DNA of 64,000 bases from an uncultured Alistipes sp. (GCA_900544265.1 UQUQ01000008.1:15654-79653); one strand, 5' to 3'. Positions 46,649 through 56,463 are shown, counted from the first letter of the stretch. A program made the numbers and translations. Notes: a model not told the origin generated them from the letters alone.

Positions 46649-47788
46649 TCACAACCGGCGCGAACCGTCGGAGATGACCACGTCGTAGATCTGCGGCTCG
46701 TGGCCATAGCGGGCTGCGAAGCGCTCGCGGGCCGTGGCAATGAAGTGGTCGTAGAGCTCCTCCTTCACCAGGTTGATCGTGCAGCCGCCGAACCCGCCGC
46801 CCATGATGCGCGAGCCGGTTACGCCGCACTCCTCGGCCAGCGAAGCGAGGAAATCGAGCTCCTCGCACGACACCTCGTAATCCTTCGACATGCCCCAGTG
46901 CGTCTCGTACATGCAGCGGCCGACCGTCTCGTAGTCGCCGCGCTGCAGGGCGTCGCAGACCGTGAGCACGCGCCGCTCCTCGCAGATGACGTAGCGGGCC
47001 CGGCGGTAGTCCTCCTCCGAGATCCGCTCACGGACGGCATCGAGCTGCTCCATCGTGGCACCGCGCAGGAACTCCTGTCCGAGCACTGCGGCCACCCGTT
47101 CGCACGAGGCGCGGCGGTCATTATAGGGCGATCCCACGAGGGCATGTTTCACGCGCGAATCGACCAGCACGAGGCGGTAGCCCTTCGGGTCGAAGGGGAA
47201 ATATTCGTACTCGAGCGACCGGCAGTCCAACCGGATCAGGCAGCCCTTCCGACCGAAAACGGAGGCAAACTGGTCCATGATGCCGCAGTTGACGCCGCAG
47301 TAGTTGTGTTCGGTCGCCTGGCCGATCTTCGCCAGCTCGAACTTGTCGATGCCGCAGCCGTAGAGGTCGTTCAGCGCAAAGGCGTAGGTCGACTCGAGGG
47401 CGGCCGACGACGACATGCCCGCTCCGAGGGGTACGTCGCCCGCGAAGACCGTATCGAAGCCGCCTATTGCACCGCCGCGCTTCTGCACCTCGCGGCAGAC
47501 GCCGAAGAGGTAGTGCGCCCAGCTTTCGGCCGGCTTATCCTCCTCGCGCAGCCCGAATTCCGAGCGTTCGCCCAGGTCGAGCGCAAAGGCCCGCACGCGG
47601 TCCGTGCCGTTGGGACGGATCGCCGCAATGATCCCCTTGTCGACGGCTCCCGGGAAGACAAATCCCCCGTTGTAGTCGGTATGCTCGCCGATGAGGTTGA
47701 TGCGCCCGGGCGAGGTGAAGAGCACGGCTCCTTCACCGAAGAGCTCCGCGAATTTGCGGCTTACTCTCTCTTTCATGTTCGTGTCCAT
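46649..47788 (-). CDS. galK: Galactokinase
   Basis: GalK phosphorylates galactose at C1, the first step of the Leloir pathway. 379 aa GHMP kinase: galactose signature GRINLIGEHTDYNGGFVFPG near residue 29, ATP loop VPLGAGMSSSAALESTYAFA, and the late GSRIMGGGFGGCTINLV. The start at 47788 (MDTNMKERVSRKF) is chosen; the open frame extends upstream without conserved sequence. A weaker -7 match TACCTTCG lies at 47835-47828. A DeoR-type regulator gene lies upstream on the same strand. Confidence 0.95.
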   Translation of the reverse strand: MDTNMKERVSRKFAELFGEGAVLFTSPGRINLIGEHTDYNGGFVFPGAVDKGIIAAIRPNGTDRVRAFALDLGERSEFGLREEDKPAESWAHYLFGVCREVQKRGGAIGGFDTVFAGDVPLGAGMSSSAALESTYAFALNDLYGCGIDKFELAKIGQATEHNYCGVNCGIMDQFASVFGRKGCLIRLDCRSLEYEYFPFDPKGYRLVLVDSRVKHALVGSPYNDRRASCERVAAVLGQEFLRGATMEQLDAVRERISEEDYRRARYVICEERRVLTVCDALQRGDYETVGRCMYETHWGMSKDYEVSCEELDFLASLAEECGVTGSRIMGGGFGGCTINLVKEELYDHFIATARERFAARYGHEPQIYDVVISDGSRRL

Positions 47789-47835
47789 ATCGGATAGTGT
47801 TTTGTGTTGTGATCGGTATACGTTGCACGAAGGTA

Positions 47836-48205
47836 CGAAAAATCTCCGAAACACGGGCGCCGAAGGGCAATTTATACGCTTTGGACCGCCGCGCCGAAGG
47901 AACGCACACGGCATCGCGACCCGCTCCGGGGGCAGGCTGTCGCAGAAAAAAAAGCCACGGAAAAGCGGGCCGGCGGAAACGGACGGCAGAGAGAGCCGCC
48001 GCGGGAAAAGGACAGCAGAAAGAGGTCACCACAGGAGCGCAGACGCCGGATGTTGCCGGAGACTGAAAGGGCGCCGGGAACTGAAAGGGGGTTTTAGTCA
48101 GAAAGGACGCCCGGAATCGGAGGGGGTGACGGGGCCAGAGGGGTGACGGGACCGGAGGGGTGACGGGGACCGGAAGGTGGCCGGGGACCGGAGGGGTGGC
48201 CGGAA
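47836..48205. repeat. Gap with a G-rich minisatellite (48123-48200)
   Basis: Between the DeoR gene and galK. From 48123 to about 48200 there are four to five copies of a 17-18-bp unit of the type ggggtgacggggaccgga. The rest of the gap is purine-rich and shows no gene. Unit composition resembles the minisatellite at 17427-17556. Confidence 0.7.
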
Positions 48206-49000
48206 TCAGCAGTTGACGACGGTCACCTCGATGCCGCGTTCGCGCAGCTTGTCGAGATAGGGAGCCTGGATGCCGCAGTCGGTGATGATGCGGTCGACCG
48301 CCTCCAGATCGCAGATCTTGCTGAAGCCGCGGCGTCCGAATTTCGAGCTGTCGGCCAGCACGACGACCTTCTGCGCGGCGTCGATCATCGCACGATTGAG
48401 CGACGCCTCGAGCATGTTGGTCGTCGTCAGTCCGAAGTCCGGGTCGATGCCGTCCACCCCGATGAAGAGCTTGCTGCAGTTGAAGCTGCGGAGCATCTGC
48501 TCGGCAAAGGGCCCCACGACCGACACCGAGCTGCTGCGCGTGATGCCGCCGAGCTGGATGACGTCCGTCTGCTCGTTCTGCGAGAGGATCTGCGTCACGG
48601 GCACCGAGGCCGTGATGACCGTCAGCCGCCCGGCGGGACGGATCTCGCGCGCAAGGAAGGTCATCGTCGTGCCCGAGGCGATGATGATCGAGTCGTTCTG
48701 CTCGATGAGCGCCGCGGCCGCCTTGCCGATGGCCTGCTTCTCCTCCACGTTGCGCTTCTCCTTCTCGCTGACGTGGCGATCGCTGATGTAGGGGCTCAGC
48801 AGGATGGCGCTGCCGTGCGTGCGGTAGAGTTTCTTCTGCTGCTCGAGGTAGGAGAGGTCCTTGCGGATGGTGACCTCCGAAACGCGGAACTGCTCGGCCA
48901 GCTGCGTGACCGAGATGGAGCCGTTCTGCTGCAACAGCGCCAGGATACGGGCATGACGCTCGGGCAGGCTCAGGACGGACTCTTCGCTGACTTTGTTCAT
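48206..49000 (-). CDS. DeoR/GlpR-family transcriptional regulator
   Basis: 264-aa sugar-metabolism repressor. DeoR helix-turn-helix SISVTQLAEQFRVSEVTIRK-DL near residue 30, and the C-terminal ISOCOT-type effector domain (NDSIIIASGTTMTFLAREI, VVGPFAEQMLRSFNCSKLFI, KVVVLADSSKFGRRGF). DeoR proteins usually bind phosphorylated sugars. It lies 417 bp upstream of galK on the same strand, so it may control galK; by inference. Operon membership is unlikely because of the gap. Confidence 0.92.
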   Translation of the reverse strand: MNKVSEESVLSLPERHARILALLQQNGSISVTQLAEQFRVSEVTIRKDLSYLEQQKKLYRTHGSAILLSPYISDRHVSEKEKRNVEEKQAIGKAAAALIEQNDSIIIASGTTMTFLAREIRPAGRLTVITASVPVTQILSQNEQTDVIQLGGITRSSSVSVVGPFAEQMLRSFNCSKLFIGVDGIDPDFGLTTTNMLEASLNRAMIDAAQKVVVLADSSKFGRRGFSKICDLEAVDRIITDCGIQAPYLDKLRERGIEVTVVNC

Positions 49001-49220
49001 CGTATGGGATGGTTTTATGATGCAAGTTACAAAAAAATTCCGACATATCCGCTTTCGGATTGCCTGCCGTGCTTTCTTTCCGAAAGAGATGCCGCCTGCA
49101 GCAACCCGAAAAGCACGAGAAAGGGTTCTATTATGAAAAATCGAACCGGGTGTCCCTTATGGAATGAAACAGTCCCGTACCCTGACATGTTCGCACATGC
49201 CGGGCCGCGCAAGGGGCGGG

Positions 49221-49832
49221 CTATCCGCGGATCGTGAAGCGCTTGAGCTCCCGCGTGAGCTCCTTTTCATGCCCGCCGGTCAGGCGGTCGAGCAGGGCGT
49301 GGAAGCGGGGCGAATGGTCGTGGTGGACCGTATGGCAGAGTTCGTGGAGGATGACAAAGTCGCGCAGATGCTCGGGCAGGGTCATCAGATAGAGACTCAG
49401 CGAGATCGTATTGCGGCCCGAGCAGCTCCCCCACTTCGTGCGGGCGGCACGGATCGTAAGGCCCGCATAGTGCAGCCCCGTCTGCCGGGCCAGGCGCTCG
49501 ATGCGCGGCGGCAGGTCGGCGTGCGCGGCACGACGCAGCGCCTCGGTCCGGGCCCGCTCCTCCTCGGGCGAGAGCTGCGGAGGCAGGGCGGCCCGTTTGG
49601 CAGCCAGCCGCTCGCGCGCCTGCTCGACCCAGTCGACCCGGCTGTCGAGAAACTCCAGCGCCCGACGCCGTGAAACCGCGCGGGGGCGGGTCAGCCGCAC
49701 GTCGCCCGACGTCCGCACGGAGATCGAGACGCGCCGCGCGCGGGCCGAGACGACCAGCTCGACAACGCCCAGACGGGGATGTTCGTACCGCTCGGGCGGC
49801 GTATCACGGTGAAAACGGATCAGCGCAGCCAT
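49221..49832 (-). CDS. YgjP-like zinc metallopeptidase (DUF45)
   Basis: 203-aa protein with the YgjP/DUF45 metallopeptidase domain. Zinc motif HELCHTVHHDHSPRFHALL carries HExxH (HELCH), preceded by TKWGSCSGRNTISLSLYLM, the standard block of the family. N-terminal half has ARRVSISVRTSGDVRLTRP. Its targets are unknown. The start overlaps the end of the upstream DUF4153 gene by 13 bp, so they are co-transcribed. Confidence 0.9.
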   Translation of the reverse strand: MAALIRFHRDTPPERYEHPRLGVVELVVSARARRVSISVRTSGDVRLTRPRAVSRRRALEFLDSRVDWVEQARERLAAKRAALPPQLSPEEERARTEALRRAAHADLPPRIERLARQTGLHYAGLTIRAARTKWGSCSGRNTISLSLYLMTLPEHLRDFVILHELCHTVHHDHSPRFHALLDRLTGGHEKELTRELKRFTIRG

Positions 49833-51544
49833 AGCGAATGAACCTGCAGCGACAGCAGCACGTCGAGCGAATCTTCGCGGACGATCTCCATCGACTCGAA
49901 AAGAATGCGGCAGTTGTCATCGCGGTAATCGAGCAAGCGCAGCGCCTGCTCGGACGTCGGATCAATCCCCTGCGACGGGACATAGCCGCTCACGGCCAGC
50001 TGCCGTTCCAGCAGCTTCCGCCCGGTGATCTCCAGCACGGGGTGCTCCCGCCCCAACCGGAAACGCAGCGTATCCCGCACGAAGGAGTAGCTCTCGGGGT
50101 CCCAGTCCGCCAGGTTGACATAGCTCCGGGAATAGCGGCCGTCCACGGCGATGCAGGCGTTCCGGGGCAGGCTGACCCCCATCGAGCGGGTGGAGACGAC
50201 CCCCTCTTCATCCCGCTCCCATCCCCACTGCACGTAGTCGCGCATCGCCGGAGGAAGGACCGCGAGCAGATCATCCGACGAGGCCACCCCGAAACGGGCA
50301 AATGCCGCGCTGTCGCGCTCGACGTACTGCAACGCCTCGTACAGTTCGCGGTAGGCCCGCCGGTGCACGGTATCGGCCGGTGCGGCCGAATCGAGCGAAA
50401 GGCGTCCCGCTGCATCGAGGCGTCCGAGCTCCGCGGCGATCCGCACGGCCCGTCGGCTCTGCGAGCGCAGGGCCAGCGGCCCGGGCTCCAGCGCCGGGAC
50501 GTATGCCGCGGCGGCGAAGAGGAGCAGTGCGGCCAGCACGACCCACAGGTAGCGTCCCGTCCGGCGCGAGAGGAAGAGCAGGATGCAGAGGGTCATCACC
50601 CCGCCGCAGAGGAGCAGGTAGATGCGCGCCTCGGTCAGTCCGTATTCGCCGACGCGGCGGGCGACGCCGGCCCAGAACAGCGCGACGAGGGGCAGCGACA
50701 GGAGGCTGAAACGGTCGTAGAACCAGCCACCGCGCCGTTTTTCGAGCTGCATCCAGAGGGCCTTGACCAGCAGGGCGGTCATCGTGAAGCCGAAGACCAG
50801 GTAGGCCACGCCCCCTTCGGGCAGGCTCCACGCAAGGAGAATCTTCAGCAGGTAGAGGTAGAGGATGGCGGCGTAGACGACCACGGCGGGTGTGACGACC
50901 CAGTTCACCAGCGCCTCGAGCACGTGCGACTGTCCGAAACGGGCCTCCTCCCAGCGGTCGAGCAGCATCAGAAAGAGCGCCGGAGCCGCAAACAGGAACG
51001 TCACAAAGAGGAGGTCGGTCGTCAGGTGCGCGACCCACCGGGCTCCGTCGAATCCGAAGATGTAGGCCGCCGACCAGAGGATCGCCTCGAAGAGTCCGTA
51101 GGCGACCCCGGCGAAGAGCAGGGCCAGCACCGCCGCACGCAGGTAGACGAGGGCGTCGGTCACGAAGCGGGCGTTGTCCGCGGCCCGGCGACAGGCCAGC
51201 AGGGCCAGCGGCGAGAGAACCGCCATCGTAATGACGCCCTGCGCCGAGGCCAGCCAGTCGCCGACTCCCGGCCAGAGGACGAGCGGCACGAGCGGCGCCC
51301 ACGCCACCCAGTAGAGGCGGTGCCAGCGGCTCCGGTCCGTCAGGCGGTTGACGACAAGCAGCACGAAGGCGCCCCACCCCATCACCGCGAGCCGCGCACC
51401 GTCGGGTTCGCGGCCGGTTTCGACGCAGACGATCAGCGTGACGGTCAGCGCCAGCAGCAGAAGCAGCTCGAGCGGATGGCGGCATACGACGGTCACCACT
51501 CCTTCGCGGAGTTCGGCAACCCGTTCACGGATGTTCCATTTCAT
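49820..51544 (-). CDS. DUF4153 multi-pass membrane protein
   Basis: 574-aa membrane protein resembling the DUF4153 family, function unknown. About ten to twelve hydrophobic helices in residues 25-360 (for example PLELLLLLALTVTLIVCV, VITMAVLSPLALLACR, YLWVVLAALLLFAAAAYV), followed by a soluble C-terminal domain of about 200 residues (YVQWGWERDEEGVVSTRSM; EHPVLEITGRKLLERQL). The gene precedes and overlaps the YgjP-type peptidase. A gap of 99 bp separates it from rlmB. Confidence 0.78.
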   Translation of the reverse strand: MKWNIRERVAELREGVVTVVCRHPLELLLLLALTVTLIVCVETGREPDGARLAVMGWGAFVLLVVNRLTDRSRWHRLYWVAWAPLVPLVLWPGVGDWLASAQGVITMAVLSPLALLACRRAADNARFVTDALVYLRAAVLALLFAGVAYGLFEAILWSAAYIFGFDGARWVAHLTTDLLFVTFLFAAPALFLMLLDRWEEARFGQSHVLEALVNWVVTPAVVVYAAILYLYLLKILLAWSLPEGGVAYLVFGFTMTALLVKALWMQLEKRRGGWFYDRFSLLSLPLVALFWAGVARRVGEYGLTEARIYLLLCGGVMTLCILLFLSRRTGRYLWVVLAALLLFAAAAYVPALEPGPLALRSQSRRAVRIAAELGRLDAAGRLSLDSAAPADTVHRRAYRELYEALQYVERDSAAFARFGVASSDDLLAVLPPAMRDYVQWGWERDEEGVVSTRSMGVSLPRNACIAVDGRYSRSYVNLADWDPESYSFVRDTLRFRLGREHPVLEITGRKLLERQLAVSGYVPSQGIDPTSEQALRLLDYRDDNCRILFESMEIVREDSLDVLLSLQVHSLWLR

Positions 51545-51643
51545 GACGGCGGCAGTTTTTGGTTATTCGGTTGCAGGGCGGCAGGCCGGAGGGCGTCGCG
51601 CAGCGCCTCAAGCAGCGCACGGGCTTCCGCCCCGGCCTGCGGA

Positions 51644-52375
51644 TCACTCGCCGATGCGCTGGCGCACCACCTCGAAGAGCATCACCGCGGCGGCGGCCGA
51701 GACATTCAGCGACTCGATGTGTCCGATGAGCGGAATGGCCAGCTGCTCGTCGCACAGCTTGAGCACCTCCTTCGAGATACCCGTATCCTCGGCCCCCATC
51801 ACGAGGGCCGTCGGGCGGCGGAAGTCGGCGTCGTAGAGCAGCTTGCGGCTCTTCTCGGTAGCGGCGACGATCTGGAAGCCCTCCGTTTGCAGCTGCCGGA
51901 GCGTATTGCGGATCGAGCCCACGCGGCAGACCGGGATCGTCGTCAGCGCCCCGGCCGACGAGCGGATCGCCTCGGCGTTGACCGGGGCGGAGTTCTTCAG
52001 CGGCGTGATGAGCCCGTGCGCCCCGGCACACTCCGCCGAGCGGGCGATGGCCCCGAAGTTGCGCACGTCGGTCACCCCGTCGAAGACCACCACGAGCGGC
52101 GTCTCGTCCTCGGGGACCCGCTCCAGGATGTCGGCCAGCTCGACGTAGGCGATGGCGGCCGTCTGTGCCACGACCCCCTGGTGGTTGCCGCGCGTCAGGC
52201 GGTTGAGCTTCTCGACGGGCACCTCCTGGTAGTGCACGCGATGGCGCACGCAGAGGTCCCGAAGCTCCGACATGAGCTGTCCGTCGGCTCCCTTGCGGAT
52301 GTAGAGTTTCTCGATCTGCTTGCCGGCCTCGATGGCTTCGGCCACGGGACGGATCCCGAAAATCAGGTTATCCAT
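51644..52375 (-). CDS. rlmB: 23S rRNA 2'-O-methyltransferase RlmB (TrmH/SpoU family)
   Basis: SpoU-type methyltransferase expected to methylate G2251 of 23S rRNA. 243 aa: N-terminal substrate-binding domain (IFGIRPVAEAIEAGKQIEKL), then the knotted SPOUT core with VFDGVTDVRNFGAIARSAEC, TALVMGAEDTGISKEVLKLC and IPLIGHIESLNVSAAAAVML. The ATG at 52375 overlaps the ABC-F stop by 8 bp. RlmB and TrmH share motifs, so the exact target is inferred from length and N-terminal domain. Confidence 0.9.
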   Translation of the reverse strand: MDNLIFGIRPVAEAIEAGKQIEKLYIRKGADGQLMSELRDLCVRHRVHYQEVPVEKLNRLTRGNHQGVVAQTAAIAYVELADILERVPEDETPLVVVFDGVTDVRNFGAIARSAECAGAHGLITPLKNSAPVNAEAIRSSAGALTTIPVCRVGSIRNTLRQLQTEGFQIVAATEKSRKLLYDADFRRPTALVMGAEDTGISKEVLKLCDEQLAIPLIGHIESLNVSAAAAVMLFEVVRQRIGE

Positions 52376-54323
52376 TGTATTGCTCCTCGGTTATTTCCAG
52401 TTCATAGGAGGCCTTCTCCCACTCGTGCATCAGGTGGTCGTACTGTGCCTTCAGGTCGTTGTAGGCCTTGTAGTCGGCCTCGTTGTAGGTCGTCGCGGCC
52501 GCGGCGAAGCGCGCGTCGTATTCGGCGATCTGCCGCTCCACACCGGCCAGCTGCGCCTCGACCGAATCGACCGCCTTGCGCAGGCGGCGCAACAGCTTCT
52601 CCTGCTCCTTCTTCTGCTCGTAGGAGAGCTTGCCCGCCGTCGCGGCCTTCGGCTCGGCGCCCTTGTCGGCGCCTTTGGCCGGCGTGTCGCGCCGCTCGAT
52701 CTCCTGCAGCGACTCCAGCTTGCGCTTCTCGAGGAAGTAGTAGATGCCGCCGAGATACTCCTTCACGGCGCCGTCGCGGAATTCGTAGACCTTGTCGACC
52801 ATGCCGTCGAGGAACTCGCGGTCGTGCGAGACGACGACGACCGTGCCGTCGTACTTCAGGATGGCGTTCTTGAGGATGTCCTTCGAGCGCATGTCCATGT
52901 GGTTCGTCGGCTCGTCGAGCACCAGCAGGTTGCGCGGCTCGAGCATCATGCGGGCCATGGCCAGCCGCGCCCGCTCGCCGCCCGAGAGCACCTTGACCTT
53001 CTTGTCGATGTCCTCGCCGCGGAAGAGGAACGCCCCGAGGATGTCACGCAGCCGCGTGCGGATGTCGCCCACCGCCACGCGGTCCAGCGTGTCGTAGACC
53101 GTGAACTCACCGTCCATCAGATCGTCCTGATTCTGGGCGTAGTAGCCGATGTTGACGTTGGCCCCTATGCGGATCGAACCCTCGGTCGGCGTGAGCTGCC
53201 CGATGAGCATGCGCGCCAGCGTCGTCTTGCCCTCGCCGTTGCGGCCCACCAGCGCGATGCGGTCACCCTTCGTGATGGTGAAGTTCGCCCCGCTGAAGAC
53301 GTGCTTCGACCCGAACGACATGCCCGCATCCCGGATCTCGGCGACGACCTGCCCCGAGCGGGGGGCAGGCGGGAACTTGATGTTGAGCGTCGCGAGGTCC
53401 TCCTCCTCGACCTCGAGCCGCTCGAGACGCTCGAGCTGCTTGATGCGCGACTGCACCTGGTTCGACTTCGTGGGCTTGTAGCGGAACTTCTCGATGAACT
53501 CCTCGGTCTTCTCGATCATGCGCTGCTGGTTCTCGTAGGCCGCCAGCTGCTGCTGACGCCGCTCGGCCCGCAGCACGACATATTTCGAGTAGGGCACCTT
53601 GTAGTCCGTAATCTTGCCGAGCGAGAGCTCCACGGTGCGCGTGGTGACGTTGTCCAGGAAGGCGCGGTCGTGCGAGATGAGCAGCACGGCGCCGTTGTAG
53701 TTCTTCAGATACTCCTCGAGCCACTGGATCGACTCGATGTCGAGGTGGTTCGTCGGCTCGTCGAGCAGGAAAATCGAGGGGCGCCGCAGCAGCAGTTTCG
53801 CCAGCTCGATGCGCATGCGCCAGCCGCCCGAAAACTCGCTCGTCGCCCGCGTGAAATCCTCGCGCTTGAAGCCCAGGCCGAGCAGCGTCTTCTCGATGTC
53901 GGCATCGCGCGTCTCGCCGCCGAGGATATGGTAGCGGTCTTGCGCGTCGTTCAGGCGGTGCAGCAGCTGCTCGTAATCGGCGCTCTCGTAGTCGGTGCGC
54001 TCGGTGATCTCGCGCGTGAGCCGCCCGATCTCGGCCTCGAGGCACAGCACCTCGTCGAAGGCCTTGGCCGTCTCCTCGACGAGTGTCGTCGTATCGGCCA
54101 CGCGCATCGTCTGCGGCAGGTAGCCGATCGTGCACTCGCCGTTGATCGTCACGGCGCCCGACGTGGGCTGCATTTCGCCCGCGATCAGGCGCAGCAGCGT
54201 GGTCTTGCCCGCGCCGTTGCGGCCGACCAGACCGATACGGTCCTTCGGATTGATCAGAAAGGAGATGTTGTCGAAGAGGGTCCAGCCCCCGTAGCTTACG
54301 GTAAGGTTATCGAGTGAAATCAT
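52368..54323 (-). CDS. ABC-F family ATPase
   Basis: 651-aa ABC-F protein with two ATPase domains and no membrane segment; such proteins act on the ribosome. First domain: Walker A GRNGAGKTTLLRLI, signature EFSGGWRMRIELAKLLL. Second: GRNGEGKTTLARML, signature LSGGERARLAMARMML, and linker between them. The C-terminal coiled coil (about 560-640) is a Uup/YheS-type extension. Which ABC-F subtype it is, and whether it gives antibiotic protection, is not decidable. A -7 element TACCTTTG lies at 54351-54344. Confidence 0.92.
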   Translation of the reverse strand: MISLDNLTVSYGGWTLFDNISFLINPKDRIGLVGRNGAGKTTLLRLIAGEMQPTSGAVTINGECTIGYLPQTMRVADTTTLVEETAKAFDEVLCLEAEIGRLTREITERTDYESADYEQLLHRLNDAQDRYHILGGETRDADIEKTLLGLGFKREDFTRATSEFSGGWRMRIELAKLLLRRPSIFLLDEPTNHLDIESIQWLEEYLKNYNGAVLLISHDRAFLDNVTTRTVELSLGKITDYKVPYSKYVVLRAERRQQQLAAYENQQRMIEKTEEFIEKFRYKPTKSNQVQSRIKQLERLERLEVEEEDLATLNIKFPPAPRSGQVVAEIRDAGMSFGSKHVFSGANFTITKGDRIALVGRNGEGKTTLARMLIGQLTPTEGSIRIGANVNIGYYAQNQDDLMDGEFTVYDTLDRVAVGDIRTRLRDILGAFLFRGEDIDKKVKVLSGGERARLAMARMMLEPRNLLVLDEPTNHMDMRSKDILKNAILKYDGTVVVVSHDREFLDGMVDKVYEFRDGAVKEYLGGIYYFLEKRKLESLQEIERRDTPAKGADKGAEPKAATAGKLSYEQKKEQEKLLRRLRKAVDSVEAQLAGVERQIAEYDARFAAAATTYNEADYKAYNDLKAQYDHLMHEWEKASYELEITEEQYNG

Positions 54324-54343
54324 GGTTTCTCAAAAATCGGAGG

Positions 54344-54351
54344 CAAAGGTA
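54344..54351 (-). promoter_or_regulatory. -7 element of the ABC-F/rlmB operon
   Basis: TACCTTTG on the minus strand, 20 nt before the start at 54323. Confidence 0.5.
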
Positions 54352-54515
54352 GTGATTTAATCCGACATATCGGCTCTCCGGCGGCAGAAACCGCACCGGC
54401 ACCACCCGCTCGTCTCCCTCCGACAACGCGGCACCCCGCAACCGGCCGGCGCACCTCACCCGACGGTCCGACGACCGCTTTCCGCAGCCGGGTCCGGGAT
54501 CGCGCGGCACCCGCC

Positions 54516-55169
54516 CTACCGGGCTTCGAGCATGCGGACAATCTCCGCCTCGGGGTCCGGAGCGCCGAAGACGGCATTGCCGGCCACCAGCACGTCGGCT
54601 CCCGCCGCAAAGACCTCGGCGGCGTTGCGCGACGAGATGCCGCCGTCGACCTCGATGATCGTCCCGAGCCCCGCCTCGCGGACCATTGTGCGCAACTGCG
54701 CGATCTTCTCGAGCGACGAGGGGATGAACGACTGCCCGCCGAATCCCGGTTCGACACTCATGACCAGCACCAGGTCGACCTCGGGCAGCAGCTCGCGCAG
54801 CACCTCGACGGGCGTGGCGGGCTTGATCGAGACTCCGACCTTGGCTCCGGCGGCGCGGATCAGCTCCACAGTGGCGTGCGGCTCGGCCGATGCCTCGTAG
54901 TGGAAGGTCACCAGATCGGCTCCCGCCTCGGCAAAGCGGGCGACATACTTCTCCGGCTCGACGATCATCAGGTGCACGTCGAGAAACTTCTTCGACGCCC
55001 GGCGGATGGCCTTCAGCACGGGAAATCCGAACGAGATGTTCGGGACGAAGACGCCGTCCATGACGTCGATATGGATCCAGCGGGCCGCACTGCGGTCGAT
55101 CATCTGCGTGTCACGCTCCAGATGGCCGAAGTCGGCCGAGAGCATCGAAGGGGCTATGGTTCTCTCCAT
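54516..55169 (-). CDS. rpe: Ribulose-phosphate 3-epimerase
   Basis: Interconverts ribulose-5-phosphate and xylulose-5-phosphate. 217-aa TIM barrel: APSMLSADFGHLERD, HIDVMDGVFVPNISFG, VHLMIVEPEKYVARF, and VMSVEPGFGGQSFIPSSLEK, then EVDGGISSRNAAEV. The start at 55169 (MERTIAPSMLSADF) is chosen by homology; a -7 element TATCTTTG at 55206-55199 is 29 nt upstream. Monocistronic. Confidence 0.96.
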   Translation of the reverse strand: MERTIAPSMLSADFGHLERDTQMIDRSAARWIHIDVMDGVFVPNISFGFPVLKAIRRASKKFLDVHLMIVEPEKYVARFAEAGADLVTFHYEASAEPHATVELIRAAGAKVGVSIKPATPVEVLRELLPEVDLVLVMSVEPGFGGQSFIPSSLEKIAQLRTMVREAGLGTIIEVDGGISSRNAAEVFAAGADVLVAGNAVFGAPDPEAEIVRMLEAR

Positions 55170-55198
55170 GGGGATTCCAAAAATTGTTTCAGGCTTCA

Positions 55199-55206
55199 CA
55201 AAGATA
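55199..55206 (-). promoter_or_regulatory. -7 element of rpe
   Basis: TATCTTTG on the minus strand, 29 nt before the rpe start. Confidence 0.5.
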
Positions 55207-55245
55207 GGATTTTTTCGCCGATCGGCACCCGGCGCACCCGATTTT

Positions 55246-56463
55246 TCACGCACCGCGCCGTCCCGGCCGCACGTCGGGGCGCAGGCGGGCGATGCGCCGG
55301 CGCACGGCCGCGGCGTCGAAGAGCACCATGAGGCCGCACAGTGCCGCACCGCACAGCAGCGTGGGCCACATCGCGGCGGGGAGGTAACCCTCCTGCAACG
55401 ACCCGAGCAGCGGAAGATAGGCGCTCCGCACGGCCCACACCGCCGCAAGGGCAACCGCCGTCACCGCGCAGTTCAGCCCCAGCGCCAGCCGCACGTAGGG
55501 ACGCGCCACCTGCCGCGGCGCATAGCCGATCAGCAGCAGGTCGCGCACCCGGTCGCTGCTCCGCTGCAGGACAAGAAAGAGGCTCAACATCAGCACATAC
55601 ACAGCCATCACGCTGAACAGCAGCCCGATGCCCGCCACGCCGCCGGCCGCCAGCCGCAGCATGTGCGCCGCCCTGCCGCCGTCACGCACGTCGCCCTCGA
55701 TCTCGTAGCCGCGGGCGGCGAGGTACTCCGTCACGGCCGCATCGACCGGGCCCGCCGTCTCGACGATCACGCGCGCCGGGTTCCGTCCGGCCTCGCCGCG
55801 CCCGAAGCGCTCGTTCGACCAGCGGATGAAGCTCTCGGGCACGAGGATCGTGTTGAGCCGGTTCGACAGCCCGACGATCCGCCCGCGGAAGTTCTCGCGG
55901 CGGCCGTCGCCCTCGATCTCCAGGTCAATGCCCACGTAGCGGAAGAGCCCCTCGGAGAGCTGCGGCAGCCCCTGCGAGCGGGCGAATCCGTAGTTGTAGA
56001 GGTTGACGTAGTTGCGCGGGATGATGATGGGCACCTCGCGCGAGCCGGCCTCGTAATGCCACTCCCCGGGCCGTATATCGAGGAAGCGGTCCGGCACCGA
56101 CTCGAAGAAGAGGTAGGTCGAGAAGCGCATGCCCCCGGCGCCGACGCTCCCGGCAATGCGGTAGTCGGCCGGGGTGAAGGCCCCGACGGCCCGCACGAAA
56201 GGCTGCGCCTCGAGGTCGGCGATCTCCGCGGGCGCAAAGTCGGTCGAGCCGAGCCCCAGCGTCTGGAGCGCCCCGACCCGCTTCGAGAGGACCAGGAAAT
56301 CGCCCTGCATAATGGCATCGGGCGCCGTCAGCAGGGGCCGGATGTCGCGGTAGGCCTGCCACGAGGTCAGCAGGATGGTCATTCCCACGACCCCGGCCAG
56401 GGCGAACCCCACAAGCTGGGCCGGGCTCAAATGGCAGCGCAGCAGTTTCCAGAGCAGCTTCAT
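55246..56463 (-). CDS. FtsX-like ABC transporter permease
   Basis: 405-aa permease of the FtsX/MacB type: one N-terminal helix (LVGFALAGVVGMTILLTSW), a periplasmic domain of about 230 residues, and three C-terminal helices (GIGLLFSVMAVYVLMLSLFL; LGLNCAVTAVALAAVWAV; LLCGAALCGLMVLFDAAA). It overlaps the ATPase gene by 4 bp (start 56463, ATPase stop 56460). The pair is likely a mechanotransmission-type or lipoprotein-release transporter; substrate unknown. Confidence 0.88.
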   Translation of the reverse strand: MKLLWKLLRCHLSPAQLVGFALAGVVGMTILLTSWQAYRDIRPLLTAPDAIMQGDFLVLSKRVGALQTLGLGSTDFAPAEIADLEAQPFVRAVGAFTPADYRIAGSVGAGGMRFSTYLFFESVPDRFLDIRPGEWHYEAGSREVPIIIPRNYVNLYNYGFARSQGLPQLSEGLFRYVGIDLEIEGDGRRENFRGRIVGLSNRLNTILVPESFIRWSNERFGRGEAGRNPARVIVETAGPVDAAVTEYLAARGYEIEGDVRDGGRAAHMLRLAAGGVAGIGLLFSVMAVYVLMLSLFLVLQRSSDRVRDLLLIGYAPRQVARPYVRLALGLNCAVTAVALAAVWAVRSAYLPLLGSLQEGYLPAAMWPTLLCGAALCGLMVLFDAAAVRRRIARLRPDVRPGRRGA

